Assembly (NCBI GenBank): GCA_030631875.1
Contig: DAOVKH010000011.1
Span: forward strand, 1 to 15,120
Reading direction: 5' to 3'
Source of the DNA: Deltaproteobacteria bacterium
GTDB taxonomy: Bacteria; Desulfobacterota; GWC2-55-46; DRQE01
Length of the DNA: 15,120 bases
The position numbers and the translations under genes are program-made. Each line of letters opens with the position of its first letter. Position 1 is the first letter of the stretch. Shown here piece after piece: positions 7,475 to 14,355 of this stretch. The notes under the pieces are model-generated. The model was not told the DNA's origin and searched no databases. It worked only from the letters and a program-made list of their open reading frames with translations.

Positions 7475-8326
7475 CTATTCAGAAGCACCGAGGCTTACGA
7501 TAAAGGCCGAGACATTACCGACCTTATCGGCACCCAAAGAACCCATAGGAGGCATTCCCTTAGCCGTACCGTCTGTAACGGTCACTATAACATCTTCTAT
7601 AGAGCCGCTTCCATATGACCACTCAGAGTCGGTTAAGTCTGGCCCGATACCACCCTTTGCCTCCGCGCCGTGACACATCGCACAACTTGCGGCAAATACC
7701 TTCTGCCCTTCGGCTATCACTTCGGCATTACCGACGAGTGCAGAAACGTCTACAGGTTTATCACTTACGACAGGCTCGGCGACTTCAACTACAACCGGTT
7801 CTGCAACCGCCGTTCCACCCGGCGCACCCGTTTGAGCAAGACTTAAGACAAAGGCCGAGACCTTGCCGGTCTTGCCCGTACCCAAGGAAGCGAAGGTTGG
7901 CATCCCTTTAGCCGTACCGTCTGTAACGGTCGCTATAATATCTTCTATAGATCCGCTTCCATATAACCACTCAGAGTCAGTGAGGCTTGGCCCTATACCG
8001 CCGCCTGCGTCTGCGCCGTGGCAAGGCATACAATTCGCGGCAAAGATACTCTTACCTTCGGCTATTGCCTGAGCGTTGCCGACAAGTGCGGAAACGTCTA
8101 CCGGTTTATTCTTAAAGGCCGCGTACTTCTTATCGGCCTCTGCCATCTCTTCTTCATACATCTTGACCTGAGTCCAATCGGCCGTACCCTTCCAAAACCC
8201 CGGATAGATTATCAGGTAACCCACGGCAAATATAATCGTTCCGTAGAGGCAAAACATAAGCCACTTCGGTACGGGGTTATCGTACTCTTCAATACCATCG
8301 GCATTGTGGTTAATCTTTTCTACCAT
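7475..8326 (-). CDS. ccoP: Cytochrome c oxidase cbb3-type subunit III, CcoP (dihaem c)
   Basis: This 283-residue membrane-anchored protein passes electrons from soluble cytochrome c towards CcoO/CcoN. The N-terminus has the CcoP signature DGIEEYDNPVPKW and one transmembrane helix (about 22-44). The periplasmic part has two class I cytochrome c domains. Domain 1 has haem motif CMPCH (99-103) with Met142 in KGMP; domain 2 has CAMCH (215-219) with Met258 in KGMP. The two domains are offset by exactly 116 residues and share roughly 70% of positions by eye, starting from an identical KPVDVSALVGNA. An Ala/Val/Pro/Glu linker (about 168-189) separates them. This is much closer than usual for CcoP and points to recent duplication or conversion. 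A good Shine-Dalgarno (GGGAGGA) precedes the ATG; ccoQ ends 23 nt upstream. Confidence 0.95.
   Translation of the reverse strand: MVEKINHNADGIEEYDNPVPKWLMFCLYGTIIFAVGYLIIYPGFWKGTADWTQVKMYEEEMAEADKKYAAFKNKPVDVSALVGNAQAIAEGKSIFAANCMPCHGADAGGGIGPSLTDSEWLYGSGSIEDIIATVTDGTAKGMPTFASLGTGKTGKVSAFVLSLAQTGAPGGTAVAEPVVVEVAEPVVSDKPVDVSALVGNAEVIAEGQKVFAASCAMCHGAEAKGGIGPDLTDSEWSYGSGSIEDVIVTVTDGTAKGMPPMGSLGADKVGNVSAFIVSLGASE
7478..7759 (-). repeat. Tandem cytochrome c domain repeat in ccoP, copy 2
   Basis: This is the second copy (residues 190-283) of an in-frame duplication within ccoP. It matches 7826-8107 at a constant offset of 348 nt. Several blocks are identical at DNA level, for example GCCGTACCGTCTGTAACGGT read on the plus strand. 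Differences are scattered and often synonymous, so the reading frame has been under selection since duplication. Confidence 0.85.
7826..8107 (-). repeat. Tandem cytochrome c domain repeat in ccoP, copy 1
   Basis: This is the first copy (residues 74-167) of the ccoP haem c domain duplication, encoding the membrane-proximal CMPCH domain. Its partner is 7478-7759, with no gaps between equivalent positions (offset 116 codons). Confidence 0.85.
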
Positions 8327-8349
8327 TTTTCAGATCCTCCCTAATAACG

Positions 8350-8493
8350 TCAATCTTCTTTTAAAGGTATCTTGGCGTACTCTTCAAACTTCGTCTTGTT
8401 CTTCCCTCTAAATACCCAGAAGAGTATCGCGCAATATATAAGAAAGAAGTAAACAAGCGCGCCGGCCTTTGTGAATATCAGTAGGTCTTCCAT
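8350..8493 (-). CDS. ccoQ: Cbb3-type oxidase small subunit CcoQ/FixQ-like (47 aa)
   Basis: This 47-residue single-span membrane protein begins MEDLLIFTKAGALVYFFLIY. It ends in a charged tail with FRGKNKTKFEEYAKIPLKED. It lies exactly between ccoO (1 nt gap) and ccoP (23 nt gap), the standard position of ccoQ, and has the usual CcoQ layout: one helix, then 'VFRGK.K..FEEYA.IPL'. CcoQ stabilises the interaction of CcoP with the CcoNO core. Its size makes it easy to overlook. The start is an ATG; ribosome binding is probably coupled to the ccoO stop (TAAGATG). Confidence 0.92.
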   Translation of the reverse strand: MEDLLIFTKAGALVYFFLIYCAILFWVFRGKNKTKFEEYAKIPLKED

Positions 8494-8494
8494 C

Positions 8495-9106
8495 TTATCG
8501 CCTCTTTACGGCCGTGCCGAGCGACTGAAGGTATGCTATCAGCGCGTCAAGCTCGGTCTTATTTGTTATGCTCTGCTCCGCCCCTGCTATCTCTGCGTCG
8601 GTATACGGATGTCCGAGTTTTCTAAGAACCTCCATCTTCTTTACTATCAGATCGGTCTTGAGTTCGTTCTTCTCAAGCCAAGGGTAGCGTGGCATGACCG
8701 TCCCCGGAACCATGCTCGCCGGGTCTCTCATGTGCTGGACGTGCCATGAATCCGGGTACTTTCCGCCGACGCGCGCCAAGTCGGGACCGGTTCGCTTCGA
8801 GCCCCATTGGAAGGGCCTGTCATATACAAACTCACCTGCAAGAGAGTATGAGCCGTACCTCTCGGTCTCCGCCCTAAAGGGACGTATCATCTGAGAGTGG
8901 CAATTATAACAACCTTCTTTTATGTATATGTCTCTACCCTCAAGTGCAAGCGGGGTATAGGGCTTTACACCCTTGACCGCAGGAACGGCACTATCGAGTA
9001 TAAATAGCGGAACTATCTCTATGAGGCCGCCTATGCTGATGACTATCGCTATGAGTATGGCCATCAGGAGGCTGTTTTTTTCTATCTTCTCATGTTTGTT
9101 TCTCAT
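8495..9106 (-). CDS. ccoO: Cytochrome c oxidase cbb3-type subunit II, CcoO (monohaem c)
   Basis: This protein of 203 residues from the chosen start has one N-terminal transmembrane helix (about 12-37) and a periplasmic cytochrome c domain. The haem c motif is CYNCH (66-70) in [14 protein letters not shown], a CcoO hallmark. The likely axial Met is M138 in VMPRYPW. It relays electrons from CcoP to the CcoN haem b. The ATG at 9106 is preferred over an in-frame GTG at 9127: it overlaps the ccoN stop as ATGA, has GGGAG and GAGG just upstream, and gives the usual short cytoplasmic N-terminus. It is followed by ccoQ after 1 nt. Confidence 0.95.
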   Translation of the reverse strand: MRNKHEKIEKNSLLMAILIAIVISIGGLIEIVPLFILDSAVPAVKGVKPYTPLALEGRDIYIKEGCYNCHSQMIRPFRAETERYGSYSLAGEFVYDRPFQWGSKRTGPDLARVGGKYPDSWHVQHMRDPASMVPGTVMPRYPWLEKNELKTDLIVKKMEVLRKLGHPYTDAEIAGAEQSITNKTELDALIAYLQSLGTAVKRR

Positions 9107-10554
9107 GCCTCGCTCCCTTCCACGCACCCTTCGTTATTGACTTGAAGGCTCTTAGCCTCTTTGGTACAAGAACACTTAACGGTCTTTATGACGTTATAGG
9201 CCATGACGAGCATACCGGCGAAGAATAGGGTTCCACCTATAAGCCTGATTACATAGTACGGATACATTGCAAAGACACTCTCGGCGAATGTATATGTCAA
9301 AGAGCCGTCGGCATTAACGGCCTTCCACATAAGCCCCTGAGTAACGCCTGCTATCCACATAGCCACTATGTATATAACAACACCTATAGTGCTCATCCAA
9401 AAGTGCAGATTTATGAGTCCCGTACTGTGCATCTCATCCTTACCAAATACCTTTGGTATCATATAGTAGAGTGCACCTATGCTTATCATCGCAACCCAGC
9501 CCAAGGCTCCGCTATGAACGTGTCCTATCGTCCAGTCCGTATAGTGCGACAGAGCGTTAACAGACCTTATCGCCAGCATCGAACCCTCAAAGGTACTCAT
9601 GCCGTAGAACGATATGGCAACTATCATAAACTTAAGTATGGGATCCGTCCTCAACTTCCCCCAAGCACCCTTTAGGGTGAGTATACCGTTTATCATACCT
9701 CCCCATGACGGCACTAAGAGCATTATGCTGAATGTCATGCCAAGTGTCTGCGTCCAATCGGGCAGAGCCGTATAGAGCAGGTGATGAGGGCCGGCCCAGA
9801 TGTATAGGAATATCAATGTCCAGAAGTGAAGTATCGATAGCCTATAGCTGTATATCGGAAGCTTGGCCTGCTTTGGAAGGTAGTAATACATTATGCCCAG
9901 AAACCCTGCCGTCAAGAAGAAGCCGACGGCATTATGACCATACCACCACTGAACCATGGCATCCTGAACTCCCGCATATACGGAGTAAGACTTTGTAAAG
10001 CTTATCGGATACTCCAGAGAATTGAATATATGAAGCACGGCTACGACTATTATCATCGCCATGAAGAACCAATGGGCGACGTAGATGTGCTTATCCCTCC
10101 TCTTCCATAGCGTACCGAAGAAGTTAATACCAAGGAGCACCCAGACGACCGCTATCATGATATCTATCGGCCATTCAAGCTCGGCGTACTCCTTACCCGA
10201 AGTAATTCCGAGCGGCAGGCTCAACGCGGCCAGAACTATTATCAACTGCCAGCCCCAGAATGTAATGCTCGCGATCTTATCGCTAAAGAGCCTTACGTGC
10301 GAAGTCCTCTGAACCGAGTGGTATATGGATGCGAAGAGCACACAGCCACCGAATGCGAATATAACGGCATTGGTATGAAGCGGCCTTAATCGCCCGAAAG
10401 TTATCTCCGGTATACCCATATTCAGTGCGGGGAAGGCCAGCTCCGCGGCGATGATAACGCCTACGAGCATGCCTACTATCCCCCAGACAACGGCCATTAT
10501 GGCGAATTGCCTTACTACCTTGTCATTATAGACCGGTTTGGTCTCTTCACTCAT
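9103..10554 (-). CDS. ccoN: Cytochrome c oxidase cbb3-type subunit I, CcoN (catalytic haem-copper subunit)
   Basis: This 483-residue integral membrane protein with about 12 helices reduces O2 to water and pumps protons. The low-spin haem b ligands are H60 (RPLHTN) and H347 ([10 protein letters not shown]). The haem b3 ligand is H345. The CuB ligands are H207 (YGHNAVGF) and the pair H257/H258 (AGPHHLLY). The catalytic tyrosine cross-linked to a CuB histidine in cbb3 enzymes fits Y317 ([10 protein letters not shown]). These residues identify a C-family (cbb3) oxidase and not an aa3 or ba3 type. It opens the cluster and overlaps ccoO by 4 nt. The last 25 residues are odd: they carry three cysteines (C461, C463, C477) in a polar tail. 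A G-rich sequence 6 nt before the ATG may bind the ribosome. Confidence 0.97.
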   Translation of the reverse strand: MSEETKPVYNDKVVRQFAIMAVVWGIVGMLVGVIIAAELAFPALNMGIPEITFGRLRPLHTNAVIFAFGGCVLFASIYHSVQRTSHVRLFSDKIASITFWGWQLIIVLAALSLPLGITSGKEYAELEWPIDIMIAVVWVLLGINFFGTLWKRRDKHIYVAHWFFMAMIIVVAVLHIFNSLEYPISFTKSYSVYAGVQDAMVQWWYGHNAVGFFLTAGFLGIMYYYLPKQAKLPIYSYRLSILHFWTLIFLYIWAGPHHLLYTALPDWTQTLGMTFSIMLLVPSWGGMINGILTLKGAWGKLRTDPILKFMIVAISFYGMSTFEGSMLAIRSVNALSHYTDWTIGHVHSGALGWVAMISIGALYYMIPKVFGKDEMHSTGLINLHFWMSTIGVVIYIVAMWIAGVTQGLMWKAVNADGSLTYTFAESVFAMYPYYVIRLIGGTLFFAGMLVMAYNVIKTVKCSCTKEAKSLQVNNEGCVEGSEA

Positions 10555-10580
10555 AATAAACCCCCATAATTAACCCCCAT
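10555..10580 (-). repeat. Two tandem 13-bp repeats directly upstream of ccoN
   Basis: On the minus strand ATGGGGGTTAATT (10568-10580) is followed at once by ATGGGGGTTTATT (10555-10567) and then by the ccoN ATG. The copies match at 12 of 13 bases. The G run in the second copy is spaced like a ribosome-binding site. The ATG in the first copy opens a 9-codon frame ending in a TGA that overlaps the ccoN start. Confidence 0.8.
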
Positions 10581-10828
10581 GAATAACTACCGTAAGTAAT
10601 AAACCTCTGCAAAGAGTTTCTATCTATCTTCAAAGATCAAGGATTTAGTCTCTCTCGTATATCCGCGCACCTACCTATATAACACGACAAGTATCGCATA
10701 CTTTTTGGCTTTTGCAACCCCTAAAGGGCTTAAATAGTAAAAAAGATAAATAATACCTCTTTAGTCTTCTTTTTAGGTAAAGATATTCGTCATTTGAGCT
10801 CTTTCAGAGCCTTTATTTCTTAAAGTTC
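10555..10828 (-). promoter_or_regulatory. Intergenic region upstream of ccoN with candidate operator dyad
   Basis: This 274-nt AT-rich gap between copA and ccoN holds no gene that I can support. It contains a perfect dyad AAGTAT-CGC-ATACTT at 10689-10703. On the minus strand it is followed 7 nt later by TTATATAGG (plus-strand TATATA at 10676-10681), a possible -10 element without a good -35. That would fit a regulated promoter. No convincing full FNR box (TTGAT-N4-ATCAA) was found, only a TTGAT half-site near 10641. No strong terminator for copA is visible, so some read-through into ccoN is possible. Confidence 0.4.
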
Positions 10829-13489
10829 CTACTTATGAATGCCAATCTTCACCCTTCTCAGGCGCAGTGAATTCCATATAACATTTACAGAGCTAAAGGC
10901 CATCGCCCCGACCCCTATCATTGCATGGAGTAACCCCAGCGCGGCCAGAGGAATGGCGACACCATTATAGAACCATGCCCAGAAGTAATTCTCTTTAATC
11001 TTCTTAAATGTCGCGTGAGATAACTTTATTGCAACGACGACAGAGCTTAAATCCCCCCTTATGAGGGTAATATCCGAGGACTCTATGGCAATGTCCGTGC
11101 CCGTACCGATGGCAATCCCTACGTTTGCCTGCTTTAGAGCCGGGGCGTCGTTTATGCCGTCGCCGACCATGGCGACGATACCGACCTCCGACTGCAGGCG
11201 TCTTATCTCAGCGACCTTATCTTCCGGTAAGACCTCGGCCAAGACCCTGCCGATTCCAACCTTATTGGCTATGGCACGCCCCGTTCTCAGGTTATCTCCG
11301 GTCATCATAACGGTCTTTATCCCCATACCCTCAAGGGCCAAAATGGCCTCCACCGAGTCGTCCTTCAGCGTGTCAGCTACGGCTATTATACCGACAACCT
11401 CTTTCTCTACTATGACAACCATCGCCGTCTTTGCCTCGTCTTCAAGGCGCGTAATATTTTCTATGGTAGATTCCTCTATAGTAGTAGAAGAGTCTGCGCC
11501 CGTAGGGCCACTGCCCTCCTCTAAGAGCTTCGCCGTACCGACCATAACCTCGCCTACCTCGTCAATAGTAGCACTAACACCTTTGCCAATGATTGCCGTA
11601 AACCCTCTCTGAGCCTTTAGCTCAAGAGTGCGCTCACTCGCGGCCTTTACAATGGCCCATCCGAGTGGATGCTCCGAGCCAACCTCAACGCTTGCGGCAA
11701 GGCAAAGAATGTCGTCTTCTTTATAACCGTCAGATAAGACAACTATATCGGTAACCTCTGGACGACCTTTAGTAATAGTACCGGTCTTATCGAATACGAT
11801 CGTATGCACGTCCTTTATGGTCTGGATGGCCTCGCCGTTTCTTATGAGTATTCCATTCTCAGCCCCTATGGCACTGCCGACCATGAGGGCCGTCGGCGTA
11901 CCAAGGCCCAGCGCACATGGACAACTTATGACCAATACGGCAACACCTGCGTAGAGGGCGAGCGTTACAGCCCCAAGCTCTGTATTTATCCACGGAAGGA
12001 ACGGGTCTGCCCATGTAATGATGGATATAAAAAAGTTCGGAAAGATAATCCACGCCGCTATCGTCGTAAGAGATGTGATGAGAACGGCGGGCACCATATA
12101 GGCCGTCACCCTGTCGGCAAACTCCTGAATCGGAACCTTAGAGCCCTGACACTCCTCGACCATCTTTATTACCTGAGACAAGAACGTATCCGAGCCGACC
12201 TTCGTAGCCCTTATCCGCAAGAGACCGTTCTGGTTTATGGTAGCGCCTATCGCCTCCATGCCGGCCTTCTTCTTAACGGGCATTGACTCGCCCGTTGCCA
12301 TAGATTCATCTATCGCACTCGTGCCTTCGATTATCACGCCATCGGTCGGTACCTTTTCGCCCGGCCTTACGACCAAGATATCTCCGACCAAGACCTCTTC
12401 GATAGGAACTTCTCTCTCACGGCCGTCTACCAATACGCGCGCCGTCTTTGCACCGAGTTCAAGTAACTTCTTTATGGCCTCCGAGGCCCTGCCCTTAGCC
12501 TTAGTCTCAAGATACTTACCAAGAAGGTGGAAGGTTATGATGGTCGTCGCCATCTCCATAAAACTTGCCGCAGGGAAGATAAAGACGGCAAAGCCCATTA
12601 AGTAAGGCGGCACAGAGCCGATAGATATGAGAACATCCATATTGGCACGCCTGTGACGAAGCGCCTTTAGAGAAGACCTGTGCGTCTCCATACCCAATAT
12701 GAAGACAATGGGAAAGCCGAGTATCGCTATGATTACATTATAGTAAGGTATCTGAACGACCATGAAGTGAACCATCATCATAACCATGATGATGGTCGCA
12801 GGGACGAGTGCAAAGATCAGACGTCTCTTTGCCCGATGAAATCTGCCAAGGTCGTCTTCTTTAACCTCTTGCTCTACCTCGCCATCTTTCTTTACCACAC
12901 CGTAACCGCTCGCCTCCACAACGGCCTCAAGGGTAGTCGCATTGGTGAGGGTCTCATTAAATTCTATCGTCGCCCTTTCGGTAGCCAGATTGACCACGGC
13001 ACCTAAGACACCCTTCGCGGCATTCAAAGCCTTTTCGATTGTATTGGCGCACGATGCACAGGTCATGCCCGTTATATTAAAGACGACCTTCTTACTCGCC
13101 ACGCGGTAGCCTGCTACCTCTATTACCTCTCTGGCCTTGGCCTCGTCGAATAATTGAGGGTCAAAGTCAATGGCCACCTTCTCGGCCGCGAAGTTAACCC
13201 TGACACTCGCCACACCTTCGGCCTTACTTAGGGCAACCTCAATAGTACGAGCGCAAGATGCACACGTCATGCCCTCGATTGAGAGGGTAAGGCTAATATT
13301 TTTTCCGGAAGTTTTATGTGAAGTTTTGGGAGGTCTTTCTTCAAGGGGTTTCAACGCACCCGCAGGGTCGGCGTCAAAACGCTTCTTGCAATTGAGGCTA
13401 CAAAAATAATAGTTCTCGCCTTTATAGACGGAACTTCCGGCGGCACTCTCAGGTACTACGTCCATTGCGCATATCGGATCCCTTGCCAC
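10829..13489 (-). CDS. copA: Cu(I)-exporting P1B-type ATPase CopA with N-terminal YHS domain
   Basis: This copper-exporting inner-membrane ATPase has an unusual but known domain order. First comes a YHS/TRASH domain (DPICAMDVV and YYFCSLNCKKRF). Two HMA domains with GMTCASC follow (starting about residues 77 and 144 counted from the GTG at 13498), then an eight-helix P1B core. Core motifs, in the same numbering, are the CPC metal site (526-528), TGES (402-405), DKTGT with D570, SEHPLG, and GDGINDAPAL. The last two helices carry FYNGVAIPLA and MAFSS, the Cu(I)-specific class. I chose the GTG at 13489: GGAGGTGA lies 5-8 nt before it, whereas the GTG at 13498 is itself part of that Shine-Dalgarno. 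The protein is then 886 residues. It has its own promoter and is transcribed towards ccoN. Its likely job is removing cytoplasmic copper, distinct from CcoI. Confidence 0.93.
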   Translation of the reverse strand: MARDPICAMDVVPESAAGSSVYKGENYYFCSLNCKKRFDADPAGALKPLEERPPKTSHKTSGKNISLTLSIEGMTCASCARTIEVALSKAEGVASVRVNFAAEKVAIDFDPQLFDEAKAREVIEVAGYRVASKKVVFNITGMTCASCANTIEKALNAAKGVLGAVVNLATERATIEFNETLTNATTLEAVVEASGYGVVKKDGEVEQEVKEDDLGRFHRAKRRLIFALVPATIIMVMMMVHFMVVQIPYYNVIIAILGFPIVFILGMETHRSSLKALRHRRANMDVLISIGSVPPYLMGFAVFIFPAASFMEMATTIITFHLLGKYLETKAKGRASEAIKKLLELGAKTARVLVDGREREVPIEEVLVGDILVVRPGEKVPTDGVIIEGTSAIDESMATGESMPVKKKAGMEAIGATINQNGLLRIRATKVGSDTFLSQVIKMVEECQGSKVPIQEFADRVTAYMVPAVLITSLTTIAAWIIFPNFFISIITWADPFLPWINTELGAVTLALYAGVAVLVISCPCALGLGTPTALMVGSAIGAENGILIRNGEAIQTIKDVHTIVFDKTGTITKGRPEVTDIVVLSDGYKEDDILCLAASVEVGSEHPLGWAIVKAASERTLELKAQRGFTAIIGKGVSATIDEVGEVMVGTAKLLEEGSGPTGADSSTTIEESTIENITRLEDEAKTAMVVIVEKEVVGIIAVADTLKDDSVEAILALEGMGIKTVMMTGDNLRTGRAIANKVGIGRVLAEVLPEDKVAEIRRLQSEVGIVAMVGDGINDAPALKQANVGIAIGTGTDIAIESSDITLIRGDLSSVVVAIKLSHATFKKIKENYFWAWFYNGVAIPLAALGLLHAMIGVGAMAFSSVNVIWNSLRLRRVKIGIHK

Positions 13490-13542
13490 CTGCCTCACCT
13501 CCGGATAAAGACATCTGCCTCATACTTAACACCTATACCTAA

Positions 13543-13571
13543 ATCATATTCCACTTACCTTAGAGTGTCAA
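13543..13571 (-). promoter_or_regulatory. copA promoter (near-consensus sigma70) overlapping an inverted repeat
   Basis: On the minus strand TTGACA (13566-13571) and TATGAT (13543-13548) are separated by exactly 17 bp, a near-perfect housekeeping promoter about 45 nt upstream of the copA start. The dyad ACCTT-N8-AAGGT (plus strand 13557-13574) covers the -35 and the adjoining spacer. A bound repressor there would block polymerase. The 17-bp spacer argues against MerR/CueR-type activation, which uses 19-20 bp. The binding protein is unknown. Confidence 0.65.
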
Positions 13572-13655
13572 GGTCAGGCAGAGCAACACGGATATGCGTG
13601 CCCAAAAGATGCTTTTTCTTTGCGGCTCTAACCACGCTCTATTTTTTCTGATATC

Positions 13656-13701
13656 CTTTAATCTTCCCTTAACCTTCCTCTCTTTATAATGGGTTTATAA
13701 T
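13656..13701 (+). promoter_or_regulatory. Promoter of the PepSY/cytochrome b operon with 11-bp direct repeat
   Basis: Two direct repeats, CTTTAATCTTC (13656-13666) and CCTTAACCTTC (13667-13677), match at 9 of 11 bases and form YTTAA-N6-YTTAA. One-turn direct repeats are typical binding sites of OmpR-family response regulators, and this spacing resembles the PmrA/QseB-type box. Two perfect TATAAT hexamers follow at 13685-13690 and 13696-13701, with no good -35, so the promoter probably needs the activator. The 5' leader can form a short hairpin (13705-13711 with 13726-13732). The rest of the copA-PepSY gap (13499-13754) shows no gene. Confidence 0.55.
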
Positions 13702-13754
13702 AAACGTTAGGTATTCAGGCAATCCCCTGACGGATAAAAAAGGAGGAAAGAAAG

Positions 13755-14279
13755 ATGAAGAAGACAAGTTCAGCTTTAGCGCTATTGGTAGCGGTTTTTT
13801 TAATGGCCTTTTCTGTGGTCGACTCAAGCGCGGCCAATAAGGATGCTGAGATAACCTTAAGCGAGGCCGTAACCATCGCAACAGAGAAGGTTCCCGGTGA
13901 GGTCATAAAGGTCGAGCGAGAGAGAGGGCTCTATGAGGTAAAGATCAGCACCTCAGATGGTATCGTAAAGAAGGTCTACGTTGGTACCACAGACGGAGCC
14001 GTAAAGGAGCTTAAGAAGGTCACTCTCGACGAGGCCGTAGCCATCGCAACAGAGCATAGCCCGGGCGAGGTCATAAAGGTCGAGTATGAAAGAGGCCGTT
14101 ATGAGGTAAAGGTAAGGACAGATGAAGGTAGGCGTGTAGAGGTATATGTCGATGCCGGAAGCGGAGAGGTTGTAGAGGTGAAGGATAAGTCTCGTAAAGG
14201 TCGTGATGACGATGACCATTATGAATATCGCGAGCGTTATGATGATGATGACGACTATCGCAACCGTTACGACGATTAA
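13755..14279 (+). CDS. Secreted protein with two tandem PepSY domains and an acidic tail
   Basis: This 174-residue exported protein has an N-terminal signal peptide (MKKTSSALAL, a hydrophobic core, and probable cleavage after the Ala in VVDSSA, near residue 26). Two PepSY-type repeats follow: ITLSEAVTIATEKVPGEVIK at about 33 and VTLDEAVAIATEHSPGEVIK at about 89. They are offset by exactly 56 residues and strongly similar at DNA level. The last 30 residues are almost only Asp, Tyr, Arg and Glu (DDDDHYEYRERYDDDDDYRN). PepSY domains are small periplasmic modules of uncertain biochemical role (protease inhibition or ligand sensing has been proposed). Similar genes often sit beside b-type cytochromes and QseB-like regulators, as here. 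An AGGAGG 8 nt before the ATG predicts strong translation. The acidic tail could bind metal ions or basic surfaces, but this is speculation. Confidence 0.88.
   Translation: MKKTSSALALLVAVFLMAFSVVDSSAANKDAEITLSEAVTIATEKVPGEVIKVERERGLYEVKISTSDGIVKKVYVGTTDGAVKELKKVTLDEAVAIATEHSPGEVIKVEYERGRYEVKVRTDEGRRVEVYVDAGSGEVVEVKDKSRKGRDDDDHYEYRERYDDDDDYRNRYDD
13848..14183 (+). repeat. In-frame tandem duplication of the PepSY domain
   Basis: The two 168-nt units (about 13848-14015 and 14016-14183) align without gaps. Blocks such as GAGGTCATAAAGGTCGAG and TATGAGGTAAAG recur at the same relative place. Most differences change one base in a codon. This looks like a fairly young internal duplication kept in frame. 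Confidence 0.75.
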
Positions 14280-14297
14280 TATGCAAGGTGTGAGATT

Positions 14298-14323
14298 CTA
14301 CGACCCCAACTAAGGGGTCGTAG
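14298..14323 (+). terminator. Hairpin between the PepSY gene and the cytochrome b gene
   Basis: Perfect 10-bp arms CTACGACCCC (14298-14307) and GGGGTCGTAG (14314-14323) flank a 6-nt loop. The stem is followed by GCTTTCAG, a weak T tract. It lies 18 nt after the PepSY stop and ahead of the Shine-Dalgarno of the next gene. It probably acts as a partial terminator or 3' stabiliser, letting the secreted protein be made in excess over the cytochrome. Confidence 0.6.
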
Positions 14324-14355
14324 GCTTTCAGACGGACTTAAAGGAGGATTCCATT

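Noticed and set aside
9107..9127. Upstream GTG start at 9127 for ccoO
   Set aside because: It would lengthen the overlap with ccoN. The ATG at 9106 has an ATGA coupling, a better ribosome-binding site and the usual family N-terminus.
10630..10650. Possible FNR/Anr box upstream of ccoN
   Set aside because: On the minus strand only the half-site TTGAT is present. After four bases it continues GAAGA instead of ATCAA, so it is not a credible full site.
10798..10810. Stem-loop GCTCT-TTC-AGAGC just downstream of copA as a terminator
   Set aside because: Only a 5-bp stem, with no T run after it on the copA strand; too weak to call.
11061..12286. Plus-strand open frames of 183 and 160 codons opposite copA
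   Set aside because: They are antisense shadows of the CopA catalytic domain. Composition and lack of motifs argue against real proteins.
13557..13574. CueR/MerR-type operator at the copA promoter
   Set aside because: MerR-family promoters have a 19-20 bp spacer and a longer dyad between the promoter hexamers. Here the spacer is 17 bp and the dyad overlaps the -35, so only a generic operator is claimed.
14209..14279. GATGATGATGACGA-like repeats at the end of the PepSY gene as a microsatellite
   Set aside because: The repetition follows from the Asp-rich coding sequence and is short and imperfect, so it is treated as part of the protein tail.
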